DNA from: Blastomonas fulva
Lineage (GTDB): Bacteria; Pseudomonadota; Alphaproteobacteria; Sphingomonadales; Sphingomonadaceae
DNA: 64,000 nucleotides
Direction of reading: 5' to 3'
NCBI RefSeq assembly: GCF_003431825.1
Contig: NZ_CP020083.1
Location: forward strand, 2,332,501 to 2,396,500
Below are positions 18,553-26,996 of this stretch, piece after piece. A model generated the notes under the pieces. The model ran no database searches. It was not told the DNA's origin and saw only the letters and a program-made list of their open reading frames with translations. The position numbers were made by a program, and so were the translations under genes. Position 1 is the stretch's first letter. Each line of letters opens with the position of its first letter.

Positions 18553-19881
18553 TCAGAAGCTCACTGTCATCTGGCCATAGGCATAGCGCGTATCGCCGAA
18601 CCGCGGCGCATTGGGTGCAGTCTCCAGCAGCGCGCCACTGGTGAGCACCGCCGTGCCAGCCTCAAGCCGCAGTCTGTTCTCGACCAGCCAATGGCCAAGC
18701 CTGACCTCGATCATATGCCCTGCAAAGCGACCGGATGTGCCGGTCGGGTCGGCAGGGCCGGTGTTGCTGAACCGGTCGCGGCGGCTGTGCACCCAGGTGG
18801 GACGCCACAGCGCCATCACGTCCCAGCGCGGGGCGGGCGCGGTTTCCAGCCGCAGCCCCGGCGCGAGGATGTTGGTCCGCGCCAGCGCGCCGAAAATCCC
18901 GCTGGGTCCGAATTCCCAGCGGCGCGCGCCGAACAGCGTGTCGAACCGCGTGAAGCTCGCGCTGCGCGGATCATCCCCGCTGGCGATATCGAACAGCGCC
19001 GAAATCCGCGGATGCCCCGGCAGATCGGGACTGAAGCCAAGCTCTGCATGCGCAAAGAACGCGCGGACATCCTGGCGGGGCGCTCCCGGCGCGATCGACT
19101 GGCGGATGCTGCCGGTCTGCACCGCGCCCTCCATGTCGATATCCCAGCTCCCCGCCTGCGGCGCGCGATGCAGCCGCGCACCTGCGGTGAGCAACTGGCG
19201 GTTGCGGTTGGGGCCGTTGTCGCCGTCGCGCTCGTTCAGGCGGAAGATGTTCGCCTGCAGCGTGATGCCGCGGAACAGGTCGGGACGGGTGTAATGCGCC
19301 CCCCAGAAGGCAAGGTCGAAGCTCTCGCGGTCCCAGCGCACCCGGTTGTCGATCAGCGCCGCCCGGTCGGAGGGCAGCCGAGTGTGCGGCAGCGTATAGA
19401 AGGCGGTCAGCGTGTCGCCGCTGCGCCCGTGCCAGTCCAGCCGCAGCCCGGTGAAGCTGTTGGTGGTGTTGCGGAACGCGTTGCGCGCCGCCAGCCTGCG
19501 CGAACCCAGATTGAGATGCAACCGCCCCGCGGTGATCTCGACCGGGCCGTCCCGATAGGCGATCGAGGCGCGGCTGAGCTCCATCGCGTCGACCTCGCTG
19601 GTGCTGACGGCGCCGGGTGCATCGATCCAATAGCCCCGCGCATCGATCAACTCGGCGGACAGGTGCCAGTGCCCGCTGCGATAATCTAGGGCGATCGCGG
19701 TCTGGGTTGTGAGGGCATCGTCGCGCGGGGGCAAAGCGGGGCGGTACTGGCCCTCGAGCATTTCATAGCGGACGCGCACGGTGCCCGAGATGGTCAGGCC
19801 GTCCTCTGCGGGCGCCTGCGCACACACCGGGGAGGCCAGCCCAGCTACCGCTGTCATCATCAAGGCTGGCAATATGCGCAC
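18553..19881 (-). CDS. Alginate-export family outer-membrane porin
   Basis: About 442 residues. Start set at GTG 19881 because AGGGGA lies five bases upstream and RILPALMMTAVAGLASPVCAQA then forms a good signal peptide; an ATG at 19911 is the alternative. The mature protein alternates short amphipathic strands with turns (GTVRVRYEMLEGQYRP, AELIDARGYWIDAPG, GRLHLNLGSRRLAARNAFRNT) and ends in phenylalanine (TVSF), as outer-membrane barrels do. This pattern fits the alginate_exp/AlgE-like family. No alginate biosynthetic genes are near, so substrate is open. Confidence 0.85.
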   Translation of the reverse strand: MRILPALMMTAVAGLASPVCAQAPAEDGLTISGTVRVRYEMLEGQYRPALPPRDDALTTQTAIALDYRSGHWHLSAELIDARGYWIDAPGAVSTSEVDAMELSRASIAYRDGPVEITAGRLHLNLGSRRLAARNAFRNTTNSFTGLRLDWHGRSGDTLTAFYTLPHTRLPSDRAALIDNRVRWDRESFDLAFWGAHYTRPDLFRGITLQANIFRLNERDGDNGPNRNRQLLTAGARLHRAPQAGSWDIDMEGAVQTGSIRQSIAPGAPRQDVRAFFAHAELGFSPDLPGHPRISALFDIASGDDPRSASFTRFDTLFGARRWEFGPSGIFGALARTNILAPGLRLETAPAPRWDVMALWRPTWVHSRRDRFSNTGPADPTGTSGRFAGHMIEVRLGHWLVENRLRLEAGTAVLTSGALLETAPNAPRFGDTRYAYGQMTVSF

Positions 19882-19940
19882 ACTCGTCCCCTGATGACCG
19901 GGATAGCCCAACTGGCGTGGATTGTTGAGAGCGAACCGCT

Positions 19941-21077
19941 TCAGGCGGCGAGTGCGGGCTCGACCGGCTCGGTGCTGGCGATCCAGCCGCCGCCGAGCAC
20001 GCGGGTGCCGGCATAGAGCACCGCTGCCTGTCCCGGCGCAACGCCGTATTCGGGTCGCAGGAACACCAGCCGCCGGTCGGCACCGGTGCCCTCGATGCGC
20101 GCGGACGCGGGCTTGGCCAGCGAGCGTACCTTGACCTCCATCGGCCCTTCATAGGCGCCGCCGATCCAGTTCATGTCGACGATCTGCGCAGCCCGGGTCG
20201 CCAGCGCTTCGCGCGGGCCGACGACGACGCGCCGCGTCGCGGCATCGAGCTTCACGACATACAACGGCTCGGGCTGGCCGCCGATCTCGAGCCCTTTGCG
20301 CTGGCCGATGGTGAAATGGATCAGCCCCTTGTGCTCGCCCAGCACGCGGCCGTCGATGTGCACGATCGTCCCGCCGGTGTCGGCATCGGGGCGGACCTTG
20401 CGCACCACCGAGGCATAATCGCCATCGGGGACGAAACAGATGTCCTGGCTGTCGGGCTTGGCCGCATTGATCAGCCCCATCTGCTGCGCCAGCGCGCGCA
20501 CCTGGGGCTTGGGCAGATCGCCTAGCGGGAAGCGCAGGAAATCCATCTGCGCATCGGTGGTCGCGAACAGGAAATAGCTCTGGTCGCGCGCCGGATCGAG
20601 CGCGCGGTGCAGTTCGGAGCGGCCATCGCTACCCGTCATGCGACGGACGTAGTGGCCGGTGGCGAGGCAATCGGCCCCCAGATCGCGCGCCATCTGCAGC
20701 AGGTCGGTGAACTTCACCCCCATGTTGCACTGGATGCAGGGGATCGGGGTGCGTCCCGCCATATACTCGTCGGCAAACCGCTCGACCACGGATTCGCGGA
20801 AGCGGCTTTCATGGTCGAACACGTAATGCGATATGCCGAGGCGATCGGCGACCGCGCGCGCATCGCGGATATCCTGCCCGGCACAGCACGATCCTGCGCG
20901 CTTGACCGCTGCGCCATGATCATAAAGCTGCAGTGTGATGCCGATCGTTTCCGCGCCGGTTGCCGCGGCCAGCCCTGCGACCACCGACGAATCGACTCCG
21001 CCCGACATCGCCACGACGATTCGCCGGGCCTTCATATCGCCGTTCAGCTGGAAATCGGGGGTGGGAAGAGCGTTCAT
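19941..21077 (-). CDS. mnmA: tRNA-specific 2-thiouridylase
   Basis: Adds sulfur at C2 of the wobble uridine in tRNAs for Lys, Glu and Gln, using ATP and a persulfide donor. The 378-residue protein has the PP-loop SGGVDSS at residues 25-31, the first catalytic cysteine region in [12 protein letters not shown], the second in [10 protein letters not shown], and the C-terminal barrel domain (VVGPREAL). An alternative ATG 14 codons in (MKARRIVV) would trim a poorly conserved leader. A perfect 20-bp palindrome lies 42 bases upstream of the start. Confidence 0.95.
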   Translation of the reverse strand: MNALPTPDFQLNGDMKARRIVVAMSGGVDSSVVAGLAAATGAETIGITLQLYDHGAAVKRAGSCCAGQDIRDARAVADRLGISHYVFDHESRFRESVVERFADEYMAGRTPIPCIQCNMGVKFTDLLQMARDLGADCLATGHYVRRMTGSDGRSELHRALDPARDQSYFLFATTDAQMDFLRFPLGDLPKPQVRALAQQMGLINAAKPDSQDICFVPDGDYASVVRKVRPDADTGGTIVHIDGRVLGEHKGLIHFTIGQRKGLEIGGQPEPLYVVKLDAATRRVVVGPREALATRAAQIVDMNWIGGAYEGPMEVKVRSLAKPASARIEGTGADRRLVFLRPEYGVAPGQAAVLYAGTRVLGGGWIASTEPVEPALAA

Positions 21078-21119
21078 GGGGCATCATGTAGCGGTCGCGG
21101 CAGCTTTCTGCCACCCCGC

Positions 21120-21139
21120 ACCGGCAAAATTTTGCCGGT
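21120..21139. promoter_or_regulatory. Perfect 20-bp palindrome between mnmA and the divergent gene
   Basis: The sequence ACCGGCAAAATTTTGCCGGT is fully self-complementary with no spacer. That favours a dimeric protein-binding site over an RNA hairpin. It lies 42 bases upstream of mnmA and about 80 bases before the divergent plus-strand frame. The binding protein is unknown. Confidence 0.5.
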
Positions 21140-21217
21140 TCCTTTCGGCTTCGAAATGGCGGAAATCCGGGGCTCTCCCCCCGCTGGTCACGCCGAATTA
21201 ACCAAGGCTAATCAGCG

Positions 21218-21637
21218 ATGAAGGCAGCTTTTACCTGCTCTTACGGATTGGTTGGTAGACGGCTCAACATGGAAATGAACTTCCCCCACGACACGCCCAT
21301 TCCGGTCAGCAGCGCTGCGATCAGCCTGCGTCGGCTGGATATGGACATCCTGCGCGTGCTGGCCTTTGCGCCGGTGATGGCGCGCAGGCATGGGCGACCG
21401 GCGGGGCCTGCTGCGCGTCCTGGCAAGGATGCGCTGATGGCGCTGTTTGCCGGTACCGGCAGTGCCGACCATGTTGCCAGGGGAAGCTTCAATCCGCACT
21501 TTGCCGTGGCGCTCGACCGGTTCGGCGTGGCGCAGCAGCAAGGTGAAACTGACGTTTACCATTCTGCTTCAGTCAATCGCAAAGCCGCTCGGTTACTCCG
21601 TTCCCACGCACCCCTTTTTACAAATCAGGCCTTTTGA
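21218..21637 (+). CDS. Hypothetical protein upstream of sciP
   Basis: A 139-residue frame (possibly starting at ATG 21269, before EMNFPHD). The middle part uses codons like the genuine genes here (CTG, GTG, ATC, GCG dominate) and reads RRLDMDILRVLAFAPVMARR and DALMALFAGTGSADHVARGS. The first 17 codons and the last 25 are less typical. I recognise no domain. It ends in TGA four bases before the sciP start, and that stop region supplies the sciP ribosome-binding site, consistent with a two-gene unit. It could still be a chance frame. Confidence 0.4.
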   Translation: MKAAFTCSYGLVGRRLNMEMNFPHDTPIPVSSAAISLRRLDMDILRVLAFAPVMARRHGRPAGPAARPGKDALMALFAGTGSADHVARGSFNPHFAVALDRFGVAQQQGETDVYHSASVNRKAARLLRSHAPLFTNQAF

Positions 21638-21641
21638 GGAC

Positions 21642-21944
21642 ATGATGATCGAGAATCAGAAAATCAAACCAGCACAGGTCATCGGTCCGCTCGGCGAGCC
21701 GCTGACGCTGGACAATCTGCCGGCCCCCGGCACGAAGCGCTGGGTGGTTCGTCGCAAGGCCGAGGTCGTGGCTGCCGTCAATGGCGGGCTGCTGACCATC
21801 GACGAGGTGTGCGAGCGTTACGATCTGACGTTGGAAGAATTCGCCTCGTGGCAGCGGGCTGTCGACCGGTCGGGCATGCCCGGCCTCAGGGTGACCCGTA
21901 TCCAGCATTACCGCGATCTGTACGAGCGCCAGCAGCGCTACTGA
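21642..21944 (+). CDS. sciP: SciP-like CtrA inhibitor (DUF1153)
   Basis: A 100-residue DNA-binding protein. The core PAPGTKRWVVRRKAEVVAAV, then GGLLTIDEVCERYDLTLEEF and GLRVTRIQHYRDL match the DUF1153 helix-turn-helix family. The Caulobacter member SciP binds the master cell-cycle regulator CtrA and blocks transcription from its promoters. By homology it should tune CtrA-dependent genes here. TGAGGA precedes the twin ATG (21642/21645). The gene ends just before a 28-bp perfect hairpin shared with the convergent DUF4167 gene. Confidence 0.88.
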   Translation: MMIENQKIKPAQVIGPLGEPLTLDNLPAPGTKRWVVRRKAEVVAAVNGGLLTIDEVCERYDLTLEEFASWQRAVDRSGMPGLRVTRIQHYRDLYERQQRY

Positions 21945-21956
21945 CACCGGCCGGGT

Positions 21957-22017
21957 AACCGCAAACGAGAAAGGGGTGCGATCCATGCCGGATCGCACCC
22001 CTTTCTCGTTTGCGGTT
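21957..22017. terminator. 28-bp perfect hairpin, probable bidirectional terminator
   Basis: Arms at 21957-21984 and 21990-22017 are exact reverse complements around a 5-base loop. The stem includes GGGGTGCGATCC and an A/T-richer outer part (AAACGAGAAA). It lies between the stops of convergent sciP and DUF4167. A second 10-bp hairpin (TTCCTGCCCC arms, 22016-22039) follows directly. It is much longer than a normal intrinsic terminator and lacks a clean T-run. Confidence 0.6.
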
Positions 22018-22049
22018 CCTGCCCCGTCGGGGGCAGGAAATCCGACGCC

Positions 22050-23009
22050 TCAGCTATCGGCTGCGGCTGCTTCGACATCGCCCGATTCCGCGGCCTTGCG
22101 ACGCGGAGCTGCGCGGCGCTTGGGTTTGGCGGCTTCGGACTCGGCAGAGGCTGCTTCGGGCGCGGCACCGATGGCGGGCGGCAGGATCATCGGATCCAGG
22201 CCGTTGCCTTCTGATGCTTCGACCGCGCGGGGCGGACGACCGCGGCCGCGACGCGGCGGTGCCTGGTCGCCATCGCTCGATGCTGCGGGCGAGGGCGCCT
22301 GCGAAGCATCGTCGCGCGGCTGCGGGCGCAGCGTGCGTTCATTGCGCTGGCGCGACGGACGCTCGCCGCCGGTGTCGTCGTTGCGGTTGGCATCGCGATT
22401 GGTGTCGCGCTGGTCGGGACGGTCCTCGCGCGGACGCCGTTCCCGCCGCGCCTCATTCTGACGGCCCTCGTTCTGGCGGCCATCATTTTGGCGGCTGTCG
22501 TTCTGGCGGCCTTCGTTCTGACGCCCCTCGTTTTGACGGTTCACCGGACGGATGTTGCCACGGTTGTCGTCGTCGCCTTCGTCCTGATCGTCATCCTGAT
22601 TGCCCCGCGACTGTTCGTCGGCGTGATCGAGCGACGAGGTGTAGCCGCGCTGGCTGTTGCCCTGGCCCGGATAGCCGCCGTTGTCGTCATCGTCATCGGC
22701 GTAATCGCTGCCGGCATCGCGGCCCTGGTCCTCGCGCGGACGACGATATTCGTCCTGCCGGGCGCGGTTGTCGGCGAGCACGCGGAAATAGTGATCGGCA
22801 AACTGCAGATAATATTCGGTGGCCACGCGGTCACCGTTCATCTGCGCATCGTGCGCCATCTTCTTGTATTTTTCGAGCATCTGGGTGGCATTGCCACGCG
22901 CCCGGCTGTCGATGCGGTTGCCCTGGTCCATGCCACCGCTCCGGCCAGTGGGCTGCGGACGGTTATTGCCACGGCCGCGACGACGGCTCGTTCCACGATT
23001 GTTGTTCAA
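22050..23009 (-). CDS. DUF4167 domain protein with low-complexity tail
   Basis: 319 residues from a TTG at 23009, chosen because AAGGAAG lies nine bases upstream and family members start with an asparagine-rich NNNRG...RRRGRGNNRP segment. Residues 1-85 form the conserved DUF4167 part, a basic arginine/asparagine tract followed by the helix ARGNATQMLEKYKKMAHDAQ and FADHYFRVL. The rest is disordered, acidic then Arg/Gln/Asn-rich with six RQNEG-type repeats, ending in an alanine-rich basic tail. Function unknown; the composition suggests nucleic-acid binding. It follows hisS-prfA-prmC as in many alphaproteobacteria. Confidence 0.9.
   Translation of the reverse strand: MNNNRGTSRRRGRGNNRPQPTGRSGGMDQGNRIDSRARGNATQMLEKYKKMAHDAQMNGDRVATEYYLQFADHYFRVLADNRARQDEYRRPREDQGRDAGSDYADDDDDNGGYPGQGNSQRGYTSSLDHADEQSRGNQDDDQDEGDDDNRGNIRPVNRQNEGRQNEGRQNDSRQNDGRQNEGRQNEARRERRPREDRPDQRDTNRDANRNDDTGGERPSRQRNERTLRPQPRDDASQAPSPAASSDGDQAPPRRGRGRPPRAVEASEGNGLDPMILPPAIGAAPEAASAESEAAKPKRRAAPRRKAAESGDVEAAAADS
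22450..22539 (-). repeat. Six 15-bp tandem repeats inside the DUF4167 gene
   Basis: On the coding strand the units encode RQNEG, RQNEG, RQNDS, RQNDG, RQNEG and RQNEA. The DNA copies differ at a few third positions, so the repeat is old enough to have drifted, but unit number could still vary between strains. Confidence 0.85.
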
Positions 23010-23240
23010 TTTAGACGCTTCCTTATCAGTCGCAAATTGCCTGCGTGTCCTCTGCGCGCCCGTGCAGCCCGACACCTTGTGGTGCGCGGCGCGTCCCAAG
23101 CCTTTCATCCGCTTTGAGTGGCCTTGATAGCTGCCCTAATAAGATGACTGGGGTCAGCAAGCGTGACGGGCCATCTGCCAACGTCACCTGCCTTGCTGTA
23201 CGGGTGGTAGCGGGTAGCCAATGCCTTGCCAAGCGAAATA

Positions 23241-24086
23241 TCAATCCGGCCTTCCGGGACGCAATATCAGTGCGCGGTCGTGTCCGGCGAGGTCCTGTCG
23301 GCAATCCACGGCAAAGCCGCTTGCGGTTGCCAGCGCAGCAACATCCTCCCGCTGGCCCGCGCCGATCTCGAGGATCGCGATGCCCTCCGGGGCGAGCAGT
23401 GCGGGGAGCGCAGGGATGAGGATGCGATAATCATCCAGACCGTCTTCGCCTGCAAACAGCGCGCAGTGCGGCTCGTGCTCCATCACCTGCGGCGCGAGCA
23501 TGGCCGTGGTCTCCACATAAGGCGGGTTGCAAACGATCAGGTCGAACGGGGCAGGCAGCGCGTCCCACCAGCCGGGCTGGCGCCAGTCGCCGGGTAGCAT
23601 CCGGGCGCGATCGCCAAAGCCGAGCGTGCTGGCATTCGACTGCGCGATGGCGAGCGCGGCGTCGCTGGCATCGATGCCAACGCCTCGCGCGTCTCGCCAC
23701 TGCGCGAGCGCCGCGAGCAACAGCGCGCCCGATCCGGTGCCAAGGTCGAGGATTCGCGCTGGCGGCCGCTCGGTCAGGGCACTGATCGCCGCCTCGATCA
23801 GCGTTTCGCTGTCGGCGCGCGGGATCAGCACCGCCGGCGTTACCTTGAGCGTCAGCGTCCAGAAGTCCTGCCTTCCGGTGATATACGCCACGGGCTCATG
23901 CGCCGAGCGGCGGGCGATCAACGCGGCGAATGCAGCTGGAACGTCATCGCGCATTCGCTTCAGCAGCAATGTGCTGCGTGAGATGCCGAAGGTGTGCGCC
24001 ATCAGCAGTTCGGCATCGAGCCGCGGGGTGTCGGAGACGCGAGCCAGCGTCTGCGTTGCCTCGCGCAGTGCCTCTGCGATGGTCAT
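23241..24086 (-). CDS. prmC: Release factor glutamine N5-methyltransferase
   Basis: Methylates the glutamine of the GGQ motif in release factors RF1 and RF2. 281 residues from ATG 24086. The N-terminal helical domain (LDAELLMAHTFGISRSTLLL) is followed by a Rossmann methyltransferase domain with SAM motif ILDLGTGSGALLLAALAQW and the diagnostic NPPY (VCNPPYVETTAM). It follows prfA, whose product is its substrate, separated by 184 bases that contain a dispersed inverted repeat. Confidence 0.95.
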   Translation of the reverse strand: MTIAEALREATQTLARVSDTPRLDAELLMAHTFGISRSTLLLKRMRDDVPAAFAALIARRSAHEPVAYITGRQDFWTLTLKVTPAVLIPRADSETLIEAAISALTERPPARILDLGTGSGALLLAALAQWRDARGVGIDASDAALAIAQSNASTLGFGDRARMLPGDWRQPGWWDALPAPFDLIVCNPPYVETTAMLAPQVMEHEPHCALFAGEDGLDDYRILIPALPALLAPEGIAILEIGAGQREDVAALATASGFAVDCRQDLAGHDRALILRPGRPD

Positions 24087-24094
24087 CACCAACC

Positions 24095-24174
24095 CCGCTC
24101 AGCCTGAGCCTGTCGAAGGCCGCGCACCCACGCCGGCCGTATAGCGGTGCCTTCGACAAGCTCAGGCTGAGCGG
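24095..24174. repeat. Dispersed inverted repeat between prfA and prmC
   Basis: 26-base arms at 24095-24120 and 24149-24174 are reverse complements with a single mismatch, around a 28-base centre. The arm carries CCTGTCGAAGG, and the same CTTCGACAGGCTCAGG word recurs at 31285-31301 and 33267-33290. This is a REP-like family common in sphingomonads. Confidence 0.85.
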
Positions 24175-24270
24175 AGGTTTGACAGGGCGTACGGCATTGA
24201 CCGGTCCTCAGCTGAATCAGTGATGTCTGCCTGTAGCGCAAAGGCCCACCGGCAGCGCAGCGATGACCCA

Positions 24271-25359
24271 TCACCCCGCCATCTCCATGTTGGCAAGCCG
24301 GCTCGCCTGGTCCTGCGCGGTAAGCGCGTCGATCAGTTCGCTCAGCCCCGCACCCGCCAGGATCTCGTCGAGCCGGTGCAATGTCAGGTTGATGCGGTGG
24401 TCGGTCACCCGGCCTTGCGGGAAATTGTAGGTGCGGATGCGCTCGGACCGGTCGCCTGACCCGACCATCGACTTGCGCGCATCGGCCTCGGTCGCGGCGG
24501 CCTTGCTGCGCTCGAGCTCGTACAGCCGTGCGCCCAGGACCTTGAGCGCCTTGGCCTTGTTCTTGTGCTGCGACTTTTCGTCCTGCTGCGTCACGACAAG
24601 GCCAGAGGGCAGGTGGGTGATGCGCACCGCGCTGTCGGTGGTGTTGACGTGCTGCCCGCCCGATCCCGACGCGCGATAGACATCGATGCGCAGGTCGTTG
24701 TCGTTGATCTGGATATCGACCGCTTCGGGCTCGGGGAGCACCGCGACGGTGGCCGCCGACGTATGGATCCGCCCGCCGCTTTCGGTCACCGGCACGCGCT
24801 GCACTCGGTGGACGCCGCTTTCGTATTTCAGCTTGGCGAACACGCCCGCGCCGTTGACCGAGGCGATGACCTCCTTGAAGCCGCCGACATCCGAAGCGCT
24901 GGCCGACATGATCTCGATCCGCCAGCCCTGCTCTTCGGCAAAGCGCGAATACATCCGCAACAGATCGCCCGCGAACAGCGCGGCCTCGTCGCCGCCCGTG
25001 CCGGCGCGGATTTCGAGCATCGCCGGGCGCATGTCGGCGCTGTCGCGCGGCAGCAGCTGGATGGCCAGCTGCTGCTCCGCTGCGGGCAGCCGCTCGCGCA
25101 GGTCCTGCGCTTCCTCGGCGGCCATCTCGATGATCTCGGGCTCGGACTCGGGCGCGGCGATCAGGCCCTGGAGCACTTCCAGCTCGGCGCGCAGCCGACG
25201 CACCTCGCCCGCCGCGCGCGCGACCGGCTCGAGCTCGGCATAGTCCTTCGAGGTGCGCACGAACTCCTCGCCGTCGAGCGCTCCCGACGCCATCCGCGCC
25301 TGCAGCTCCTGATACCGCGCCTCGATCTGCGCGATGCGTTCGGGCGAGATGCGGGTCAT
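24271..25359 (-). CDS. prfA: Peptide chain release factor 1
   Basis: Recognises UAA/UAG stop codons and triggers peptide release. 362 residues from ATG 25359 (before [16 protein letters not shown]). Helical N-terminal domain, then the codon-recognition tripeptide in [12 protein letters not shown] (P-V-T where Escherichia coli has P-A-T), and the catalytic GGQ in [37 protein letters not shown] is also diagnostic. Sits between hisS and prmC, the enzyme that methylates this GGQ. Confidence 0.97.
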   Translation of the reverse strand: MTRISPERIAQIEARYQELQARMASGALDGEEFVRTSKDYAELEPVARAAGEVRRLRAELEVLQGLIAAPESEPEIIEMAAEEAQDLRERLPAAEQQLAIQLLPRDSADMRPAMLEIRAGTGGDEAALFAGDLLRMYSRFAEEQGWRIEIMSASASDVGGFKEVIASVNGAGVFAKLKYESGVHRVQRVPVTESGGRIHTSAATVAVLPEPEAVDIQINDNDLRIDVYRASGSGGQHVNTTDSAVRITHLPSGLVVTQQDEKSQHKNKAKALKVLGARLYELERSKAAATEADARKSMVGSGDRSERIRTYNFPQGRVTDHRINLTLHRLDEILAGAGLSELIDALTAQDQASRLANMEMAG

Positions 25360-25383
25360 GGCAGACGCTCGCAATCTTCGTCA

Positions 25384-25464
25384 TCCTGAACTTGTTTCAG
25401 GACCCATCGTGCCCCATCCATCCAACACGCGGGGGGAGAAACGGGCCCTGAAACACGTTCAGGG
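25384..25464. repeat. Pair of TCCTGAA/TTCAGGA palindromes before prfA
   Basis: Two related small palindromes, at 25384-25402 (arms TCCTGAA/TTCAGGA) and 25446-25464 (arms CCCTGAA/TTCAGGG), face each other as inverted copies across 43 bases. They fill much of the hisS-prfA gap, so any prfA promoter is near or within them. Confidence 0.7.
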
Positions 25465-25501
25465 CGGCGACGAAAGGTGGGGGAAGGCGAGGCAGGGGGC
25501 A

Positions 25502-26749
25502 TCAGTTGCTGGCGCTACTCTGCAGCAGCGCGGCAACCCTTGCGTGCAGTTCGCTGTCCGGCGCAGCCTTGATGTTCGCTTTGGCTGCCGCGCCATCGTG
25601 CTGGAAGGAAATCAGCAGGCTGGCGTTGATCTTTGCCGCCTTGTCATAGCGCTTGCGCGGCGAGCCGGTGGCGATCATGTCGCTCGAAATGCCGTGGTTG
25701 CGCAAGGTGGCCTGCGCCGACGTGGCATCGGCGAGCGCGCGGTCGTCCTCCAGCGCGATGATGACATCGAGCCCGCCGCCAAGCACGGCATCGTCACACA
25801 GCATCGCCAGCCGCTCGATGCCCGCAGCCCATCCAACCGCAGGCGTGTGAGGCCCGCCGAGGTTCTCGATCAGCCCGTCATAGCGCCCGCCGCCGAGCAC
25901 CGTACCCTGCGCGCCCAGCCGGTCGGTGACGAACTCGAACGCGGTGTGGCGATAGTAATCGAGCCCGCGCACAAGTCGCGCATTGCGCGTCCAGGCGACA
26001 CCCGCGGCGTCGAGGCCGTTCGTCACGCTTTCGAAGAAAGCACCCGCCTCGTCGGTGAGATAGGCGTCGATATCGGGCGCGCTGTCGGCGATGGGGCGGT
26101 CCTGCGCTTCCTTGCTGTCGAGGATGCGCAAGGGGTTGCGCTCGAGACGATCCTGCGAATCCTTCGAGAGATCGCCGCTATGTGCGCGGAAATGCTCGAT
26201 CAGCGCGGCACGCCAGGCATCGCGGCTGGCGGCATCGCCCAAAGTGTTGAGCTGCAGCGTCACACCTTCGGTGATGCCAAGCTCGCGCAGGATCTGGTCG
26301 GCCATCACCAGCAGTTCGACGTCTGCTTGTGGTTCGGCCGCACCGATGATCTCGGCGTCGATCTGGTGGAACTGGCGATAGCGGCCCTTTTGCGGGCGCT
26401 CATAGCGGAACAGCGGACCGTGCGTTGCCAGCTTGAGCGGCGCATATTGCTGCCAGCCATTGGTGAGGTACGCGCGCGCGAGGCCTGCGGTGAACTCGGG
26501 CCGAAGGGTCAGCGAATCGCCGCCCTTGTCGTCGAACGAGTACATTTCCTTGCTGACGACATCGGTGGTTTCGCCCAGCGACCGCGCGAACACCGCGGTT
26601 GCCTCGAACACCGGCATCTCGACCCGGCGGAAGTTGTAGAGACGGCGCACGCGATCGAACGTATCGACGACATGGCCGAACCGCTCCTGGTCCTGCCCGA
26701 AGATGTCCTGCGTCCCGCGGATCGCGCCTGGTGTTGTAATTTTGCCCAT
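25502..26749 (-). CDS. hisS: Histidyl-tRNA synthetase
   Basis: Class II aminoacyl-tRNA synthetase charging tRNA-His. 415 residues. Motif 2 region [20 protein letters not shown] is clear. The histidine-A and -B loops read [15 protein letters not shown] and, before motif 3, [16 protein letters not shown]; motif 3 itself is AAGIERL. A C-terminal anticodon-binding domain follows ([12 protein letters not shown] onward). Together with prfA, prmC and DUF4167 it forms a widely conserved alphaproteobacterial gene order. Confidence 0.97.
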   Translation of the reverse strand: MGKITTPGAIRGTQDIFGQDQERFGHVVDTFDRVRRLYNFRRVEMPVFEATAVFARSLGETTDVVSKEMYSFDDKGGDSLTLRPEFTAGLARAYLTNGWQQYAPLKLATHGPLFRYERPQKGRYRQFHQIDAEIIGAAEPQADVELLVMADQILRELGITEGVTLQLNTLGDAASRDAWRAALIEHFRAHSGDLSKDSQDRLERNPLRILDSKEAQDRPIADSAPDIDAYLTDEAGAFFESVTNGLDAAGVAWTRNARLVRGLDYYRHTAFEFVTDRLGAQGTVLGGGRYDGLIENLGGPHTPAVGWAAGIERLAMLCDDAVLGGGLDVIIALEDDRALADATSAQATLRNHGISSDMIATGSPRKRYDKAAKINASLLISFQHDGAAAKANIKAAPDSELHARVAALLQSSASN

Positions 26750-26840
26750 ATTTCGCCGCCATTAGCGACTTTTTGGTCGGACGCCAAACAGGCGGGTGCA
26801 TTTTTTTGGGACAGGGGGTTATGGTGGCGGCCATAACCGA

Positions 26841-26962
26841 AAATCCTCCCCTGCAAGGGGAGGGGGACCGCGCAGCGGTGGAGGGGTGCCCCCCCCCCTG
26901 CAGCCGTGGACACCCCTCCGTCAGTCCTGCGGACTGCCACCTCCCCTTGCAGGGGAGGATTT
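26841..26962. repeat. 122-bp inverted-repeat element between hisS and the M61 peptidase
   Basis: Outer arms AAATCCTCCCCTGCA and its complement close the element, each containing its own CCTCCCCTGCAAGGGGAGG palindrome. The centre holds GGAGGGGTG/CACCCCTCC arms around a run of ten C. It is a small non-coding palindromic element (MITE/REP-like), with no transposase. It ends 34 bases before the M61 start, so it lies within that gene's promoter or leader. Confidence 0.8.
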
Positions 26963-26996
26963 GAAGGGAAGAACCGCTCAAAAAAGGGTCGAACAC

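Noticed and set aside
21198..21212. TTAA-N7-TAAT upstream of the frame before sciP as a CtrA box
   Set aside because: Only one half matches the TTAA-N7-TTAA consensus well; too weak to call without a genome-wide model.
23010..23240. Possible small gene between prmC and DUF4167
   Set aside because: Frames here lack a ribosome-binding site and gene-like codon use; nothing beyond leader or promoter sequence is seen.
26888..26899. Run of ten C as a phase-variable tract
   Set aside because: It lies in the centre of a palindromic repeat outside any coding frame, so slippage would not switch a gene; it may also be error-prone in assembly.
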